Below are positions 13,267 to 19,545 of a stretch of DNA of 22,369 bases, piece by piece. The notes below the pieces were generated by a model that was not told where the DNA came from, did not search any database, and worked only from the letters and a program-made list of their open reading frames with translations. The translations under genes were made by a program, and so were the position numbers. Each line of letters starts with the position of its first letter. Within the stretch, counting starts at the first letter, position 1. The DNA is from an uncultured Collinsella sp. (lineage in GTDB: Bacteria > Actinomycetota > Coriobacteriia > Coriobacteriales > Coriobacteriaceae), in contig UROA01000011.1 in assembly GCA_900549355.1 (NCBI GenBank), forward strand, positions 1-22,369. The letters run 5' to 3'.

Positions 13267-13361
13267 GATTTCATGTATTCCCGATACATGAAATCATAGA
13301 ATTTCGTGTACTTGAAATACACGAAATTGTAGAAAAGCGTGTATCTGAAGTACACGAAATT
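13267..13361. repeat. Orphan array of three 29-bp palindromes at exact 33-bp period
   Basis: Units at 13267-13295, 13300-13328 and 13333-13361 are separated by the 4-mers atag and gtag. Arms: GATTTCATGTAT/ATACATGAAATC; AATTTCGTGTA/TACACGAAATT; and a half-decayed GCGTGTA/TACACGAAATT. Units 2 and 3 share their right arm exactly. The array lies in the 13106-13446 gap between the phosphatase and MFS genes with no ATPase beside it. From 13362 to 13446 nothing further is recognisable. Promoter-like TAGAAT (plus, 13297-13302) and TACAAT (minus, 13326-13331) are present. Confidence 0.8.
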
Positions 13362-13446
13362 GCACTGCTGAAGCTTCCAGGCGGATAAACATACTCATAT
13401 TGGGCGGTTTTCACCGGTTGCTCGCCACCTTGGGCTATGTTCGCTC

Positions 13447-14715
13447 CTATGCCTGCATCCGGGGCTGTGCTGATTGACGCTTGCGCTCCCAGCGAGCCAA
13501 CTTAATCGTCACCAGCGTGAGGGCCCAGGCCACAAGCGAGAACGCGGCGCCCACTGCGCCCACGTACGCAATGCCAACGCTGCTTACCACGGCGCCGCCC
13601 ACTGCGGTGCCAAAAGAGATGCCGACGTTAAACGCCATGGGCTCAACCGAACTTGCGAGTACCATCGACTTGGGATGGCGGCTGCGTGCCACGTCCATAA
13701 AGTGAGTGATGCACGACACCGAGAACAGGTACATGAGCAGCGCCAAGCTAAAGACAAAGACCAGCGCGAGCGGCATGGTGCCGCCCACAGCAAACAGTCC
13801 GAGTAACGCCGCAGCCTGCAGCACAAACGTCACGAGCAGCGCCTTCATGCCAAAGCGCGCGTCGATCCATCCGCCCAGGATGTTCGAGATTAGGCAGAAC
13901 ACGCCGTAGGCCATAAGCGTGGTACTGGCTTCGACCGTGCCCATGCCCAGCACCTGCTCAAGATAAGGCGTCACGTAGCCGTAGAACACATAGACCGAGC
14001 CCACGCCAAACAAAAAGATGAGCATGCCGGTGATGATGCTCGGCTCGCGCAGCAGCCCCGCCTGCTCGCGAAAGGTGGCAGGCTCGTCGGTTTGCCCAGC
14101 GCGCGGCATAAACGCCACGAGCGCCCCGCAGATCAGAACGGCAAAGGTCAGCGTGCCGTACATGGCTACGTGCCAATCGAGCGTGTCGGCTACAAACTTA
14201 CCGATCGAAGTGACAAAGACCATTGCCACGGAAAACGCACCATATACCACCGAGATTGCAAGCGAAGTTTGCTGCGGGGACAGCAGCTCGGGGATGTACG
14301 TCACGCCCACGGCGAGCAGTGCGCCCGAGACGGAGCCCAGGATGATGCGCGAGATGAACAGCACCTGGAAGTTGGGCGCCAACGCCATGACCAGGTTGCC
14401 GAGCACAAAGACGATGCTGTAGCACACGAGCAGCTGGTAGCGGCGAAAACGCCCCGTGCTGAGCGCAAGCACCGGCGTCGCGATGGCGTAGACAAGCGCG
14501 AACACGCTGATGAGTTGGCCCGCGGTGGCAAGCGAGATGCCGAGCTCCGTCGCCAGGTCGCTCTCGATGCCGATGACCACGAACTCGGAGCAGCCGAGCG
14601 AGAATCCCAACAGCACGAGCAGCGCCAGGCAAAGATTGGTGCGCGCAGGTGAAAGCGCGGCGGCGGTTGATGCTGTTGTGGACGAAGTTGCGGTGGTCAA
14701 GGCAGTTGCTCCCAT
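13447..14715 (-). CDS. MFS transporter, DHA1-type drug/metabolite efflux
   Basis: 422-residue major facilitator with about 12 membrane helices and a short polar C-terminus rich in Arg/Lys (ARWERKRQSAQPRMQA). The pattern of helix 1 (LLGFSLGCSEFVVIGI), the loop 2-3 region STGRFRRYQLL in place of the usual GxxxDRxGRR, and SRIILGSVSGALLAVG in helix 4 suit the DHA1 efflux group (AraJ/PbuE/sugar-efflux-like), so proton-driven export of a drug, nucleoside or sugar is likely; the substrate is unknown. The N-terminus is a Thr/Ala-rich tail of about 25 residues. There is no ribosome site before the ATG; a promoter at 14721-14749 places the transcription start at the ATG itself, suggesting a leaderless mRNA. 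It is a single-gene unit. Confidence 0.92.
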   Translation of the reverse strand: MGATALTTATSSTTASTAAALSPARTNLCLALLVLLGFSLGCSEFVVIGIESDLATELGISLATAGQLISVFALVYAIATPVLALSTGRFRRYQLLVCYSIVFVLGNLVMALAPNFQVLFISRIILGSVSGALLAVGVTYIPELLSPQQTSLAISVVYGAFSVAMVFVTSIGKFVADTLDWHVAMYGTLTFAVLICGALVAFMPRAGQTDEPATFREQAGLLREPSIITGMLIFLFGVGSVYVFYGYVTPYLEQVLGMGTVEASTTLMAYGVFCLISNILGGWIDARFGMKALLVTFVLQAAALLGLFAVGGTMPLALVFVFSLALLMYLFSVSCITHFMDVARSRHPKSMVLASSVEPMAFNVGISFGTAVGGAVVSSVGIAYVGAVGAAFSLVAWALTLVTIKLARWERKRQSAQPRMQA

Positions 14716-14720
14716 GTTGC

Positions 14721-14749
14721 GTTATATGAGCTGGATTCAGTCCCTGCAA
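14721..14749 (-). promoter_or_regulatory. Promoter of the MFS gene, predicted leaderless
   Basis: On the minus strand TTGCAG (14744-14749), 17 bp, then TATAAC (14721-14726), followed by only 5 nt before the ATG (14713-14715). Transcription from this -10 would start at or within a base or two of the ATG. The absence of a Shine-Dalgarno motif agrees. Confidence 0.6.
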
Positions 14750-14781
14750 CTCTACCAGAATATGTCAGGTGCTCGCCCCCT

Positions 14782-14810
14782 TTGTCGCAGGCTGCGCTTG
14801 CCTGTATAGT
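14782..14810 (+). promoter_or_regulatory. Promoter upstream of the small ORF
   Basis: TTGTCG (14782-14787), 17 bp, TATAGT (14805-14810). Spacing is ideal and the -10 matches 5 of 6. It points at the 32-codon frame starting at 14863, with AGGAG before it, and could also feed the second ATPase gene. Confidence 0.5.
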
Positions 14811-14862
14811 CGCAATGCAGGCGAAGATGATCTCAGGTACATCGCGGGCGACAGGAGATCCC

Positions 14863-14961
14863 ATGGGTATGCACACGACAAAGGTTGCAGTGGGCGAGGG
14901 CAAGTTTGCGCTCGAGGAGGCCCTCGAGGCCCCCTCCATTCGCGTTGCCCTCGCGATGTGA
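14863..14961 (+). CDS. Small ORF, 32 codons, probably a truncated gene or leader peptide
   Basis: The frame begins MGMHTTKVAVGEGKFALEEA and ends ALAM-stop. It has a good promoter (14782-14810) and AGGAG 5 nt before the ATG, which supports real translation. Its TGA stop lies inside the 33-bp palindrome that begins at 14955, so the palindrome supplies the stop. The simplest reading is the 5' stump of a longer gene whose remainder was lost when the palindrome and following ATPase region arrived; a genuine short peptide is the alternative. I do not recognise the sequence. Confidence 0.35.
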   Translation: MGMHTTKVAVGEGKFALEEALEAPSIRVALAM

Positions 14962-14987
14962 CAAAGGGACAGTCCCTTTGTCACATT
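14955..14987. repeat. 33-bp palindromic repeat, copy C
   Basis: GATGTGACAAAGGGAC-A-GTCCCTTTGTCACATT: the best-preserved copy, 15 paired bases per arm. It contains the stop codon of the small ORF at its left edge and ends 5 bp before the palindrome array of the second ATPase. Confidence 0.9.
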
Positions 14988-14992
14988 CCATT

Positions 14993-15067
14993 CCTTAGAA
15001 ACTTGCAAATTCTGCAAGTTTCTAAGGTAACATCTTAGAAACTTGCAAAAAATGCAAGTTTATAAGA
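14993..15067 (+). repeat. Two tandem 35-bp palindromes upstream of the second ATPase
   Basis: Unit 1 (14993-15027): perfect 15-bp arms CCTTAGAAACTTGCA/TGCAAGTTTCTAAGG around AATTC. Unit 2 (15033-15067): TCTTAGAAACTTGCA/TGCAAGTTTATAAGA around 5 nt, one mismatch. The period is 40 bp. The single departure from symmetry in unit 2 creates TATAAG (15061-15066), a -10-like hexamer 33 bp before the ATPase ATG, so the array probably overlaps the ATPase promoter. Confidence 0.85.
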
Positions 15068-15099
15068 TTTCATGTCTGGCCGGGTGCTAGGGAGACTCT

Positions 15100-16416
15100 A
15101 TGGATATCGTTCGCCGAAGCCGTTATCTTGATCGACTCATTGCTTTTCAGGATACCGACCTCATCAAAATCGTGACGGGCATACGCCGTTGTGGCAAATC
15201 AACGTTATTGGACATGATGAGGGACTATCTGGCGCAACGGGGGGTGCCAGCCGAGCGTTTGCTGACCTTTAAGATGGAATCTCTAGAGTACGCGGGAATT
15301 ACGGATTATCTGACGTTTTATCGTATGGTTCGGGAGCGCATCGACGGCATCGATCATCCCTACCTGTTCTTTGACGAGCTCCAGAATGTCGAAGGTTGGG
15401 AAAAGGCGGTCAACTCGCTCCGAGTGGATTTGCCGTGCGATATCTATGTCACGGGCTCCAATGCCTTTTTGCTATCGAGCGAGCTCGCAACGCTTATCTC
15501 GGGCCGATATGTCGAGGTCAAGATGCAGCCTCTCACGTTTAGCGAATATCTTGATTTTCGCTCGATTGATGCGGTCGCCGCTGAAGGGCTTGGTGAGAGG
15601 GTCGAACTCGTTTCCAAGACGGGCGATCGCCTTAATTCAAATACCGTGCTTGAGCAGTACATAACCTATGGCGGCATGCCGTTTCTGGCCCATGATGAGC
15701 CGAGACGTGAGCTGTGTCGCGACTATATCCGTAGCCTCTACCAGGCGATCGTCGCGCGCGATATCCTGTCGCGTGCGACGCGTAGGGGTCGCGGAGCTAT
15801 CACCAAGCGCGATGTTCTCGAGCGGCTCTGTGCGTATCTGGCAGACAACATCTCCAACCAAACCTCGGTCAACAAAATCGTGGGGACGCTCAACGAATCG
15901 GCAGGCGGTAAGACCAACGCATCGACGGTGTCGGCATATATTGACGCTCTGGAAGAGACGTACCTGTTTACCAAAGTAAAAAGGTATGACATCAAGGGAC
16001 GGGAGCTTCTTAAGACAGGCGGTAAATATTACATAGCTGATACGGGAATTCGCAGCTATCTTGACGGATATAGAGGTAGCGATAGCGGAAGGATGCTCGA
16101 GAACGTTATCTACAACCAGCTTGTATTTGAAGGATACGAAGTGTTTTGCGGCCATCTGCGCGCGGGGGAAATCGACTTTGTCGCAATCGGCGAGGGATCG
16201 GACCGCAAATATATCCAGGTTACCGAACGGATCGATGCCGAGGCGACGAGAGAACGCGAGCTGCGACCGCTCAAGCTAAGCACGCTAGGAAAAATTCCTG
16301 ATTCGTATGAGAAGATCCTGATTGTCAGGGATGGCGACCATCCAACGGACATCGATGGCATCAGAATCGTGGGGGCAGTCGACTTCTTGTTGAGAAATAA
16401 GATTACCCGCGGCTAA
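15100..16416 (+). CDS. AAA+ ATPase with C-terminal DUF4143 domain, second copy
   Basis: 438-residue ATPase of the same AAA_14/DUF4143 superfamily as 11111-12472 but a different branch. Walker A is TGIRRCGKST (Lys33), Walker B YLFFDELQNVEGWE (Asp92-Glu93), then YVTGSNAFLLSSEL and the SGRYVEVKMQPLTFSEYL segment typical of the group. The DUF4143 part has Glu334 (MLENVIYNQL) and Asp359 (EIDFVA), but the position of the nuclease ExK motif reads YIQVTERI (Gln373, Thr375), so it probably cannot cut DNA, unlike the first copy. Function is unknown. The ATG has GGGAG 5 nt upstream. It is a single gene behind a palindrome array, bracketed by 33-bp palindromes, and less G+C-rich than its neighbours. Confidence 0.92.
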   Translation: MDIVRRSRYLDRLIAFQDTDLIKIVTGIRRCGKSTLLDMMRDYLAQRGVPAERLLTFKMESLEYAGITDYLTFYRMVRERIDGIDHPYLFFDELQNVEGWEKAVNSLRVDLPCDIYVTGSNAFLLSSELATLISGRYVEVKMQPLTFSEYLDFRSIDAVAAEGLGERVELVSKTGDRLNSNTVLEQYITYGGMPFLAHDEPRRELCRDYIRSLYQAIVARDILSRATRRGRGAITKRDVLERLCAYLADNISNQTSVNKIVGTLNESAGGKTNASTVSAYIDALEETYLFTKVKRYDIKGRELLKTGGKYYIADTGIRSYLDGYRGSDSGRMLENVIYNQLVFEGYEVFCGHLRAGEIDFVAIGEGSDRKYIQVTERIDAEATRERELRPLKLSTLGKIPDSYEKILIVRDGDHPTDIDGIRIVGAVDFLLRNKITRG

Positions 16417-16435
16417 ACGCAAGCAGATTCGTTTC

Positions 16436-16467
16436 GATGCGACAAAGGAGCAGCCCTTTTTCGCATT
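16436..16467. repeat. 33-bp palindromic repeat, copy D (diverged, 32 bp)
   Basis: GATGCGACAAAGGAGC and GCCCTTTTTCGCATT flank the centre; it begins 20 bp after the second ATPase stop. ATGCGA/TCGCAT replaces ATGTGA/TCACAT on both arms, a paired change that keeps the stem and argues that the folded form is selected. Confidence 0.75.
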
Positions 16468-16542
16468 CCGTGCGAGCCCTCGTGCCGTCTGAGGGTATAA
16501 GGCTAGCAAGTGTTTATTTGCGAGGCCTAAGGGGCGCCCCGT

Positions 16543-17409
16543 ATGGATATCGATAACTTTGAATGGTGGTATAGCGAGGGCGAGGCTCCGGACGAGGGGT
16601 GGGACGAGCCCGCGTCGCGTGACGTGTCGAGCGACGAGGACGAGACCGGCAACGATGCCGTCGAGACGGATGCCGCTTCCGACTCCGCCGAACCCCTAAC
16701 CTTTGAACAGGCCTGGGCTCAGGCCGAGGCCGACGAGGCTAAGGCCGATGCCACGGCCACACTCGGTGAGCCGGCCGACATGTCCATCTCGCCGGCCAAG
16801 ACCCCGCAGCCGCGCCATAACATCGACCCCGGCAGCACGGCATCCTTCAGCATTCTCGACGTGCCCGCGCAAGGCGCCCAGGCGCCTGCGCCCACGCATC
16901 GCCCCGACCTGGCTCGCGAGGAAGACGCGGGCCGCCGCTCACCACTCGGTCCCATCCTCATCGCCTTCATGGCCGGCGTCATCGCTTGCTCGGCGATCGG
17001 AAATGTCTGGAGCCATGTGGAGCAACAGCGCAAAGATGCCGCCAAGGTCGAGATGTCTGTCGAGCAATCGCTCAGCCGCACGCGTTCGGTGCATGTGTCG
17101 GTCGAGGTCAAGGACGGTGCGACATGGGACACCGCCCGCGGCGACAGCCAGATGCTCATCCACATCGTGGGCCGCACGCTCAGGGGGCAGGCGATTGACG
17201 AGTATCAATATGTCAACTCCGCTGGTGACGGCATCGAACTTAAGCCCGGCGACTACGAGCTCACCGTCGATGAACCGCCCGTCGCCACCGACGGCACGCG
17301 CTTCCGTGCCTCAAAGCGCATGGTCCCCGTGAGCTTTAACTCACAGGCGCCCGACACGGTCGACACCACACCGCAGGGTGGGTTCGACCTTTACGTGGAT
17401 GCCCAGTAG
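16543..17409 (+). CDS. Single-pass membrane protein with acidic N-terminal tail, function unknown
   Basis: 288 residues in three parts. Residues 1-135 are low-complexity, strongly acidic and Ala/Pro-rich, opening with an aromatic patch (MDIDNFEWWYSEGE). One membrane helix follows at about 137-156 (PILIAFMAGVIACSAIGNVW), preceded by GRRS, so the acidic tail should face the cytoplasm. The C-terminal ~130 residues would be outside and look beta-rich (VHVSVEVKDGATW, GDYELTVDEPP, GFDLYVDAQ). No enzyme motif was seen and I do not recognise the family; an envelope-associated or regulatory anchor is possible. The ATG has AGGGG about 8 nt upstream; TATAAG at 16497-16502 may be the -10. It is followed after 113 bp by the epimerase gene on the same strand. 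Confidence 0.8.
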   Translation: MDIDNFEWWYSEGEAPDEGWDEPASRDVSSDEDETGNDAVETDAASDSAEPLTFEQAWAQAEADEAKADATATLGEPADMSISPAKTPQPRHNIDPGSTASFSILDVPAQGAQAPAPTHRPDLAREEDAGRRSPLGPILIAFMAGVIACSAIGNVWSHVEQQRKDAAKVEMSVEQSLSRTRSVHVSVEVKDGATWDTARGDSQMLIHIVGRTLRGQAIDEYQYVNSAGDGIELKPGDYELTVDEPPVATDGTRFRASKRMVPVSFNSQAPDTVDTTPQGGFDLYVDAQ

Positions 17410-17479
17410 GCGCTCGCCACTCATTCCGCTATGGCTACTCAATAATCGCCTGCCGTCCCGTCCCGCCGCCAAGAGTGGG

Positions 17480-17502
17480 ACAATAGCCCTCGACACTATT
17501 GT
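17480..17502. promoter_or_regulatory. Inverted repeat upstream of the epimerase
   Basis: ACAATAG (17480-17486) and CTATTGT (17496-17502) form perfect 7-bp arms 9 bp apart, ending 20 bp before the epimerase ATG. It could be an operator or a small leader hairpin. Confidence 0.35.
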
Positions 17503-17522
17503 TTACTTTTGGAGGAAGTAGC

Positions 17523-18416
17523 ATGTCTACCGTCACTACCATCAAGCGCGGTGGCCTCACCGCGGCCATCGATTCCATGGGCGCCCAGCTCACGAGCCTT
17601 GCCCTCAACGGCAACGAGTATCTGTGGCAGGGTAACCCCGCCTTTTGGGGCAAGCATGCGCCCATCCTGTTCCCCATTGTGGGCTCGCTGCGCAACAACA
17701 CGGCGACGTCTGCGGCCGGCACCTGCGAGATGCCGCGCCACGGACTCGCACGCATCGTCGAGCACAAGCTGGTCGAGGTTTCGGAGGACGGCTCCTCGGT
17801 AACGTACGAGATCACCGACACGCCCGAGTCGCTCAAGGCCTTTCCGTTCCACTTTAAGCTCAACATGACCTATACCCTGACCGGCGACGCCACCCTCACG
17901 CAGACCTTTGCCGTCACCAACACCGGCGACGTGGACCTGCCGTTCTCGGTGGGCGGCCACCCCGCGTTTAACGTACCGGCTCCCGGTGCCGAGGACGAGG
18001 CATTCGAGGATTACGAGCTGGCGTTTACCGAGGCTTGGACTAATGAGGCCCCCATCATCACGCCCGACGGTCTTATGACGTTCGAGGGTAGTTACAAGGC
18101 TCCCGATAACTCGGACGTGCTGCCCATCACGCACCGCAGCTTCGATAACGACGCCATCATGTTCACCGATACCCCGGGCTCCACGCTCACACTGCGCGGC
18201 CGCAAGTCGGGCCACGGCGTCAAGATCGACTTTGAGGGCTTTAAGTACATCGGCGTGTGGTCTGCCGCCAACGACGCTCCGTTTGTGGCGCTCGAGCCCT
18301 GGACCGGTCACACCACCATGGACACCGAGGACGACGTCTTTGAGCACAAGGTCAACACCATCACCTTGGCTCCCGGCGAGACGGATGTTCGCAGCTTTAG
18401 CGTTACTCTGCTTTAA
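17523..18416 (+). CDS. Aldose 1-epimerase family protein (LacX-like)
   Basis: 297-residue beta-sandwich mutarotase, predicted to interconvert alpha and beta anomers of a hexose or hexose phosphate in the cytosol. Visible: APILFPIVGSLRNN near the N-terminus, RHGLAR (His73), the catalytic-His motif VGGHPAFN (His146) and the C-terminal catalytic Glu in ALEPWTG (Glu258). The spacing fits the LacX branch better than GalM. The ATG at 17523 has GGAGG 7 nt upstream; the frame is open eight codons further but with only a TTG and no ribosome site. No sugar-utilisation genes are adjacent, so the sugar is not indicated. A 56-bp hairpin repeat begins 20 bp after the stop. Confidence 0.93.
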   Translation: MSTVTTIKRGGLTAAIDSMGAQLTSLALNGNEYLWQGNPAFWGKHAPILFPIVGSLRNNTATSAAGTCEMPRHGLARIVEHKLVEVSEDGSSVTYEITDTPESLKAFPFHFKLNMTYTLTGDATLTQTFAVTNTGDVDLPFSVGGHPAFNVPAPGAEDEAFEDYELAFTEAWTNEAPIITPDGLMTFEGSYKAPDNSDVLPITHRSFDNDAIMFTDTPGSTLTLRGRKSGHGVKIDFEGFKYIGVWSAANDAPFVALEPWTGHTTMDTEDDVFEHKVNTITLAPGETDVRSFSVTLL

Positions 18417-18435
18417 CAGGCTGCATACCTGGGAC

Positions 18436-18491
18436 TAGTCGTTGGGGACGTTCTTGTTTGACTAGTCGTTTAAGAACGTCTCCAACGACTA
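18436..18491. repeat. 56-bp hairpin repeat, copy 2
   Basis: TAGTCGTTGGGGACGTTCTT pairs with AAGAACGTCTCCAACGACTA (20-bp stem, one G-T wobble). It is nearly identical to 9391-9445. Here it follows the epimerase stop and may serve as its terminator. Confidence 0.8.
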
Positions 18492-18515
18492 CCAATCGTT
18501 TTCAGTTCGTAAACT

Positions 18516-18539
18516 TGCATATATGCATTTATATATGCA
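18516..18539. promoter_or_regulatory. ArgR-box-like palindromes upstream of the amino acid transporter operon
   Basis: Two overlapping palindromes: TGCATATATGCA (18516-18527) and TGCAT-TTATAT-ATGCA (18524-18539). The 16-bp form resembles arginine-repressor boxes reported in actinobacteria (TTGCAT...ATGCAA). It lies just upstream of a candidate promoter at 18541-18569. Assignment to ArgR is inference from similarity. Confidence 0.4.
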
Positions 18540-18540
18540 T

Positions 18541-18569
18541 TTGCTGGAGGTAGCGCTGAGCGGTATCCT
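18541..18569 (+). promoter_or_regulatory. Candidate promoter of the amino acid ABC operon
   Basis: TTGCTG (18541-18546), 17 bp, TATCCT (18564-18569). Spacing is good and the hexamers are moderate matches. It would give a leader of about 35 nt before the lipoprotein ATG, too short for a riboswitch. Confidence 0.4.
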
Positions 18570-18609
18570 GTTAAGTCGTCAGCATACGATTCAAAAGGGA
18601 AGGCAGATT

Positions 18610-19536
18610 ATGCATTCTCCCCATCAACGCGACGCGCATCCACAGCCGGTGTGCAGCCGTCGCATCTTTTTGGGTAGCGCTCTCGCTGCGAGCGCTTCTG
18701 TCGTCGCCGGCGCACTTGCCGGTTGCCAGCGCCCCTCCACGCTGGAAGTAGTTCAGCCCACGACGGGCGGCGGTCGCGACGACCTGTCCGATTCCGTGAT
18801 CGGCAAGGACAAGATCCGCATTGGCATGGAGGCGGCCTACGCCCCGTACAACTGGCAGGTCTCCGAAGCCAGCGAGTACACCATCCCCATCGACAACGTG
18901 CAGGGCGCCTATGCCGATGGCTACGACGTGCAGATCGCCAAGATCGTCTGCAAGGCCCTCGGTGGCGAGCCCGTTGCCGTCAAGCAGAGCTTCTCGGGTC
19001 TTATCGATTCGCTCAACAACGGCCAGATCGACCTCATCATCGCCGGCATGAGCGCCACGCCCGAGCGCGAGGAGTCGGTCGGCTTTTCCGACCCGTACTT
19101 CATTGGCTACTTTGGCCTGTTCGTAAAAGAGGGCTCTTCCTACCAAAACGCCACCAAGCTTAGCGACTTTAGCGGTGCCACGGTGCTGGGCCAAAAGGAC
19201 ACCATGCTCGACACCGTCATCGACGAGATCCCGGGCGTTGTGCACAAGAACCCGGTCGATTCGGTTCCCACGGTGTTCTCGAACCTGCTGCAGGGTACCT
19301 GTGACGCCGTGACGTACAACACCGAGAACGAGAAGGGCTATATGGCCCAAAATCCGGGCATTGTCCCTATTCATTTTGCCGAGGGCGAGGGCTTTAAGCA
19401 GGAGGTCGCGGCAAATGTCGGTTGCCGCAAGGGCTCGGACAAGCTGCTTAAGCTCATCGATAAGACGCTCAAGGGCATTAGCCAAGAGGAGCGCGACCAA
19501 ATGTGGGACGCGTGCCTCGACCGTCAGCCGGCATAG
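18610..19536 (+). CDS. Polar amino acid ABC transporter substrate-binding lipoprotein
   Basis: 308-residue family 3 solute-binding protein that captures an amino acid outside the cell and hands it to the permease encoded next. The signal region has twin arginines (SRRIFLGS, Arg17-Arg18), a hydrophobic stretch and the lipobox LAGC with Cys39, so it appears to be a Tat-exported, lipid-anchored protein. The mature part has IGMEAAYAPYNW, YADGYDVQIAKIVCKALGG, then SGLIDSLNNGQIDLIIAGMSATPERE and FSDPYF, all typical of the family. An insert SEASEYTIPIDNVQ lengthens the first ligand loop. The ATG has GGGAAGG upstream; further upstream codons are open but lack a ribosome site. It is first of three genes; the permease starts 9 bp after its stop. 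Confidence 0.94.
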   Translation: MHSPHQRDAHPQPVCSRRIFLGSALAASASVVAGALAGCQRPSTLEVVQPTTGGGRDDLSDSVIGKDKIRIGMEAAYAPYNWQVSEASEYTIPIDNVQGAYADGYDVQIAKIVCKALGGEPVAVKQSFSGLIDSLNNGQIDLIIAGMSATPEREESVGFSDPYFIGYFGLFVKEGSSYQNATKLSDFSGATVLGQKDTMLDTVIDEIPGVVHKNPVDSVPTVFSNLLQGTCDAVTYNTENEKGYMAQNPGIVPIHFAEGEGFKQEVAANVGCRKGSDKLLKLIDKTLKGISQEERDQMWDACLDRQPA

Positions 19537-19545
19537 GGAGGCAGC

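Noticed and set aside
13267..13361. Possible CRISPR array
   Set aside because: Repeats are 29-bp palindromes with only 4-bp spacers and there are three units; no cas genes are present. The arrays at 11012 and 14993 fail for the same reasons.
14769..15038. An 89-codon plus-strand frame overlapping the small ORF and array 2
   Set aside because: No ribosome site; it runs through the 33-bp palindrome and part of array 2 and has no recognisable domain. The 32-codon frame at 14863 has better signals.
10940..16467. Insertion sequence or integron around the ATPases
   Set aside because: No transposase or integrase is encoded and no target duplications were seen; the bracketing palindromes could equally be 3'-end hairpins.
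18570..18609. Riboswitch or T-box leader for the amino acid operon
   Set aside because: The likely leader is only about 35 nt and no conserved aptamer or T-box sequence is visible.
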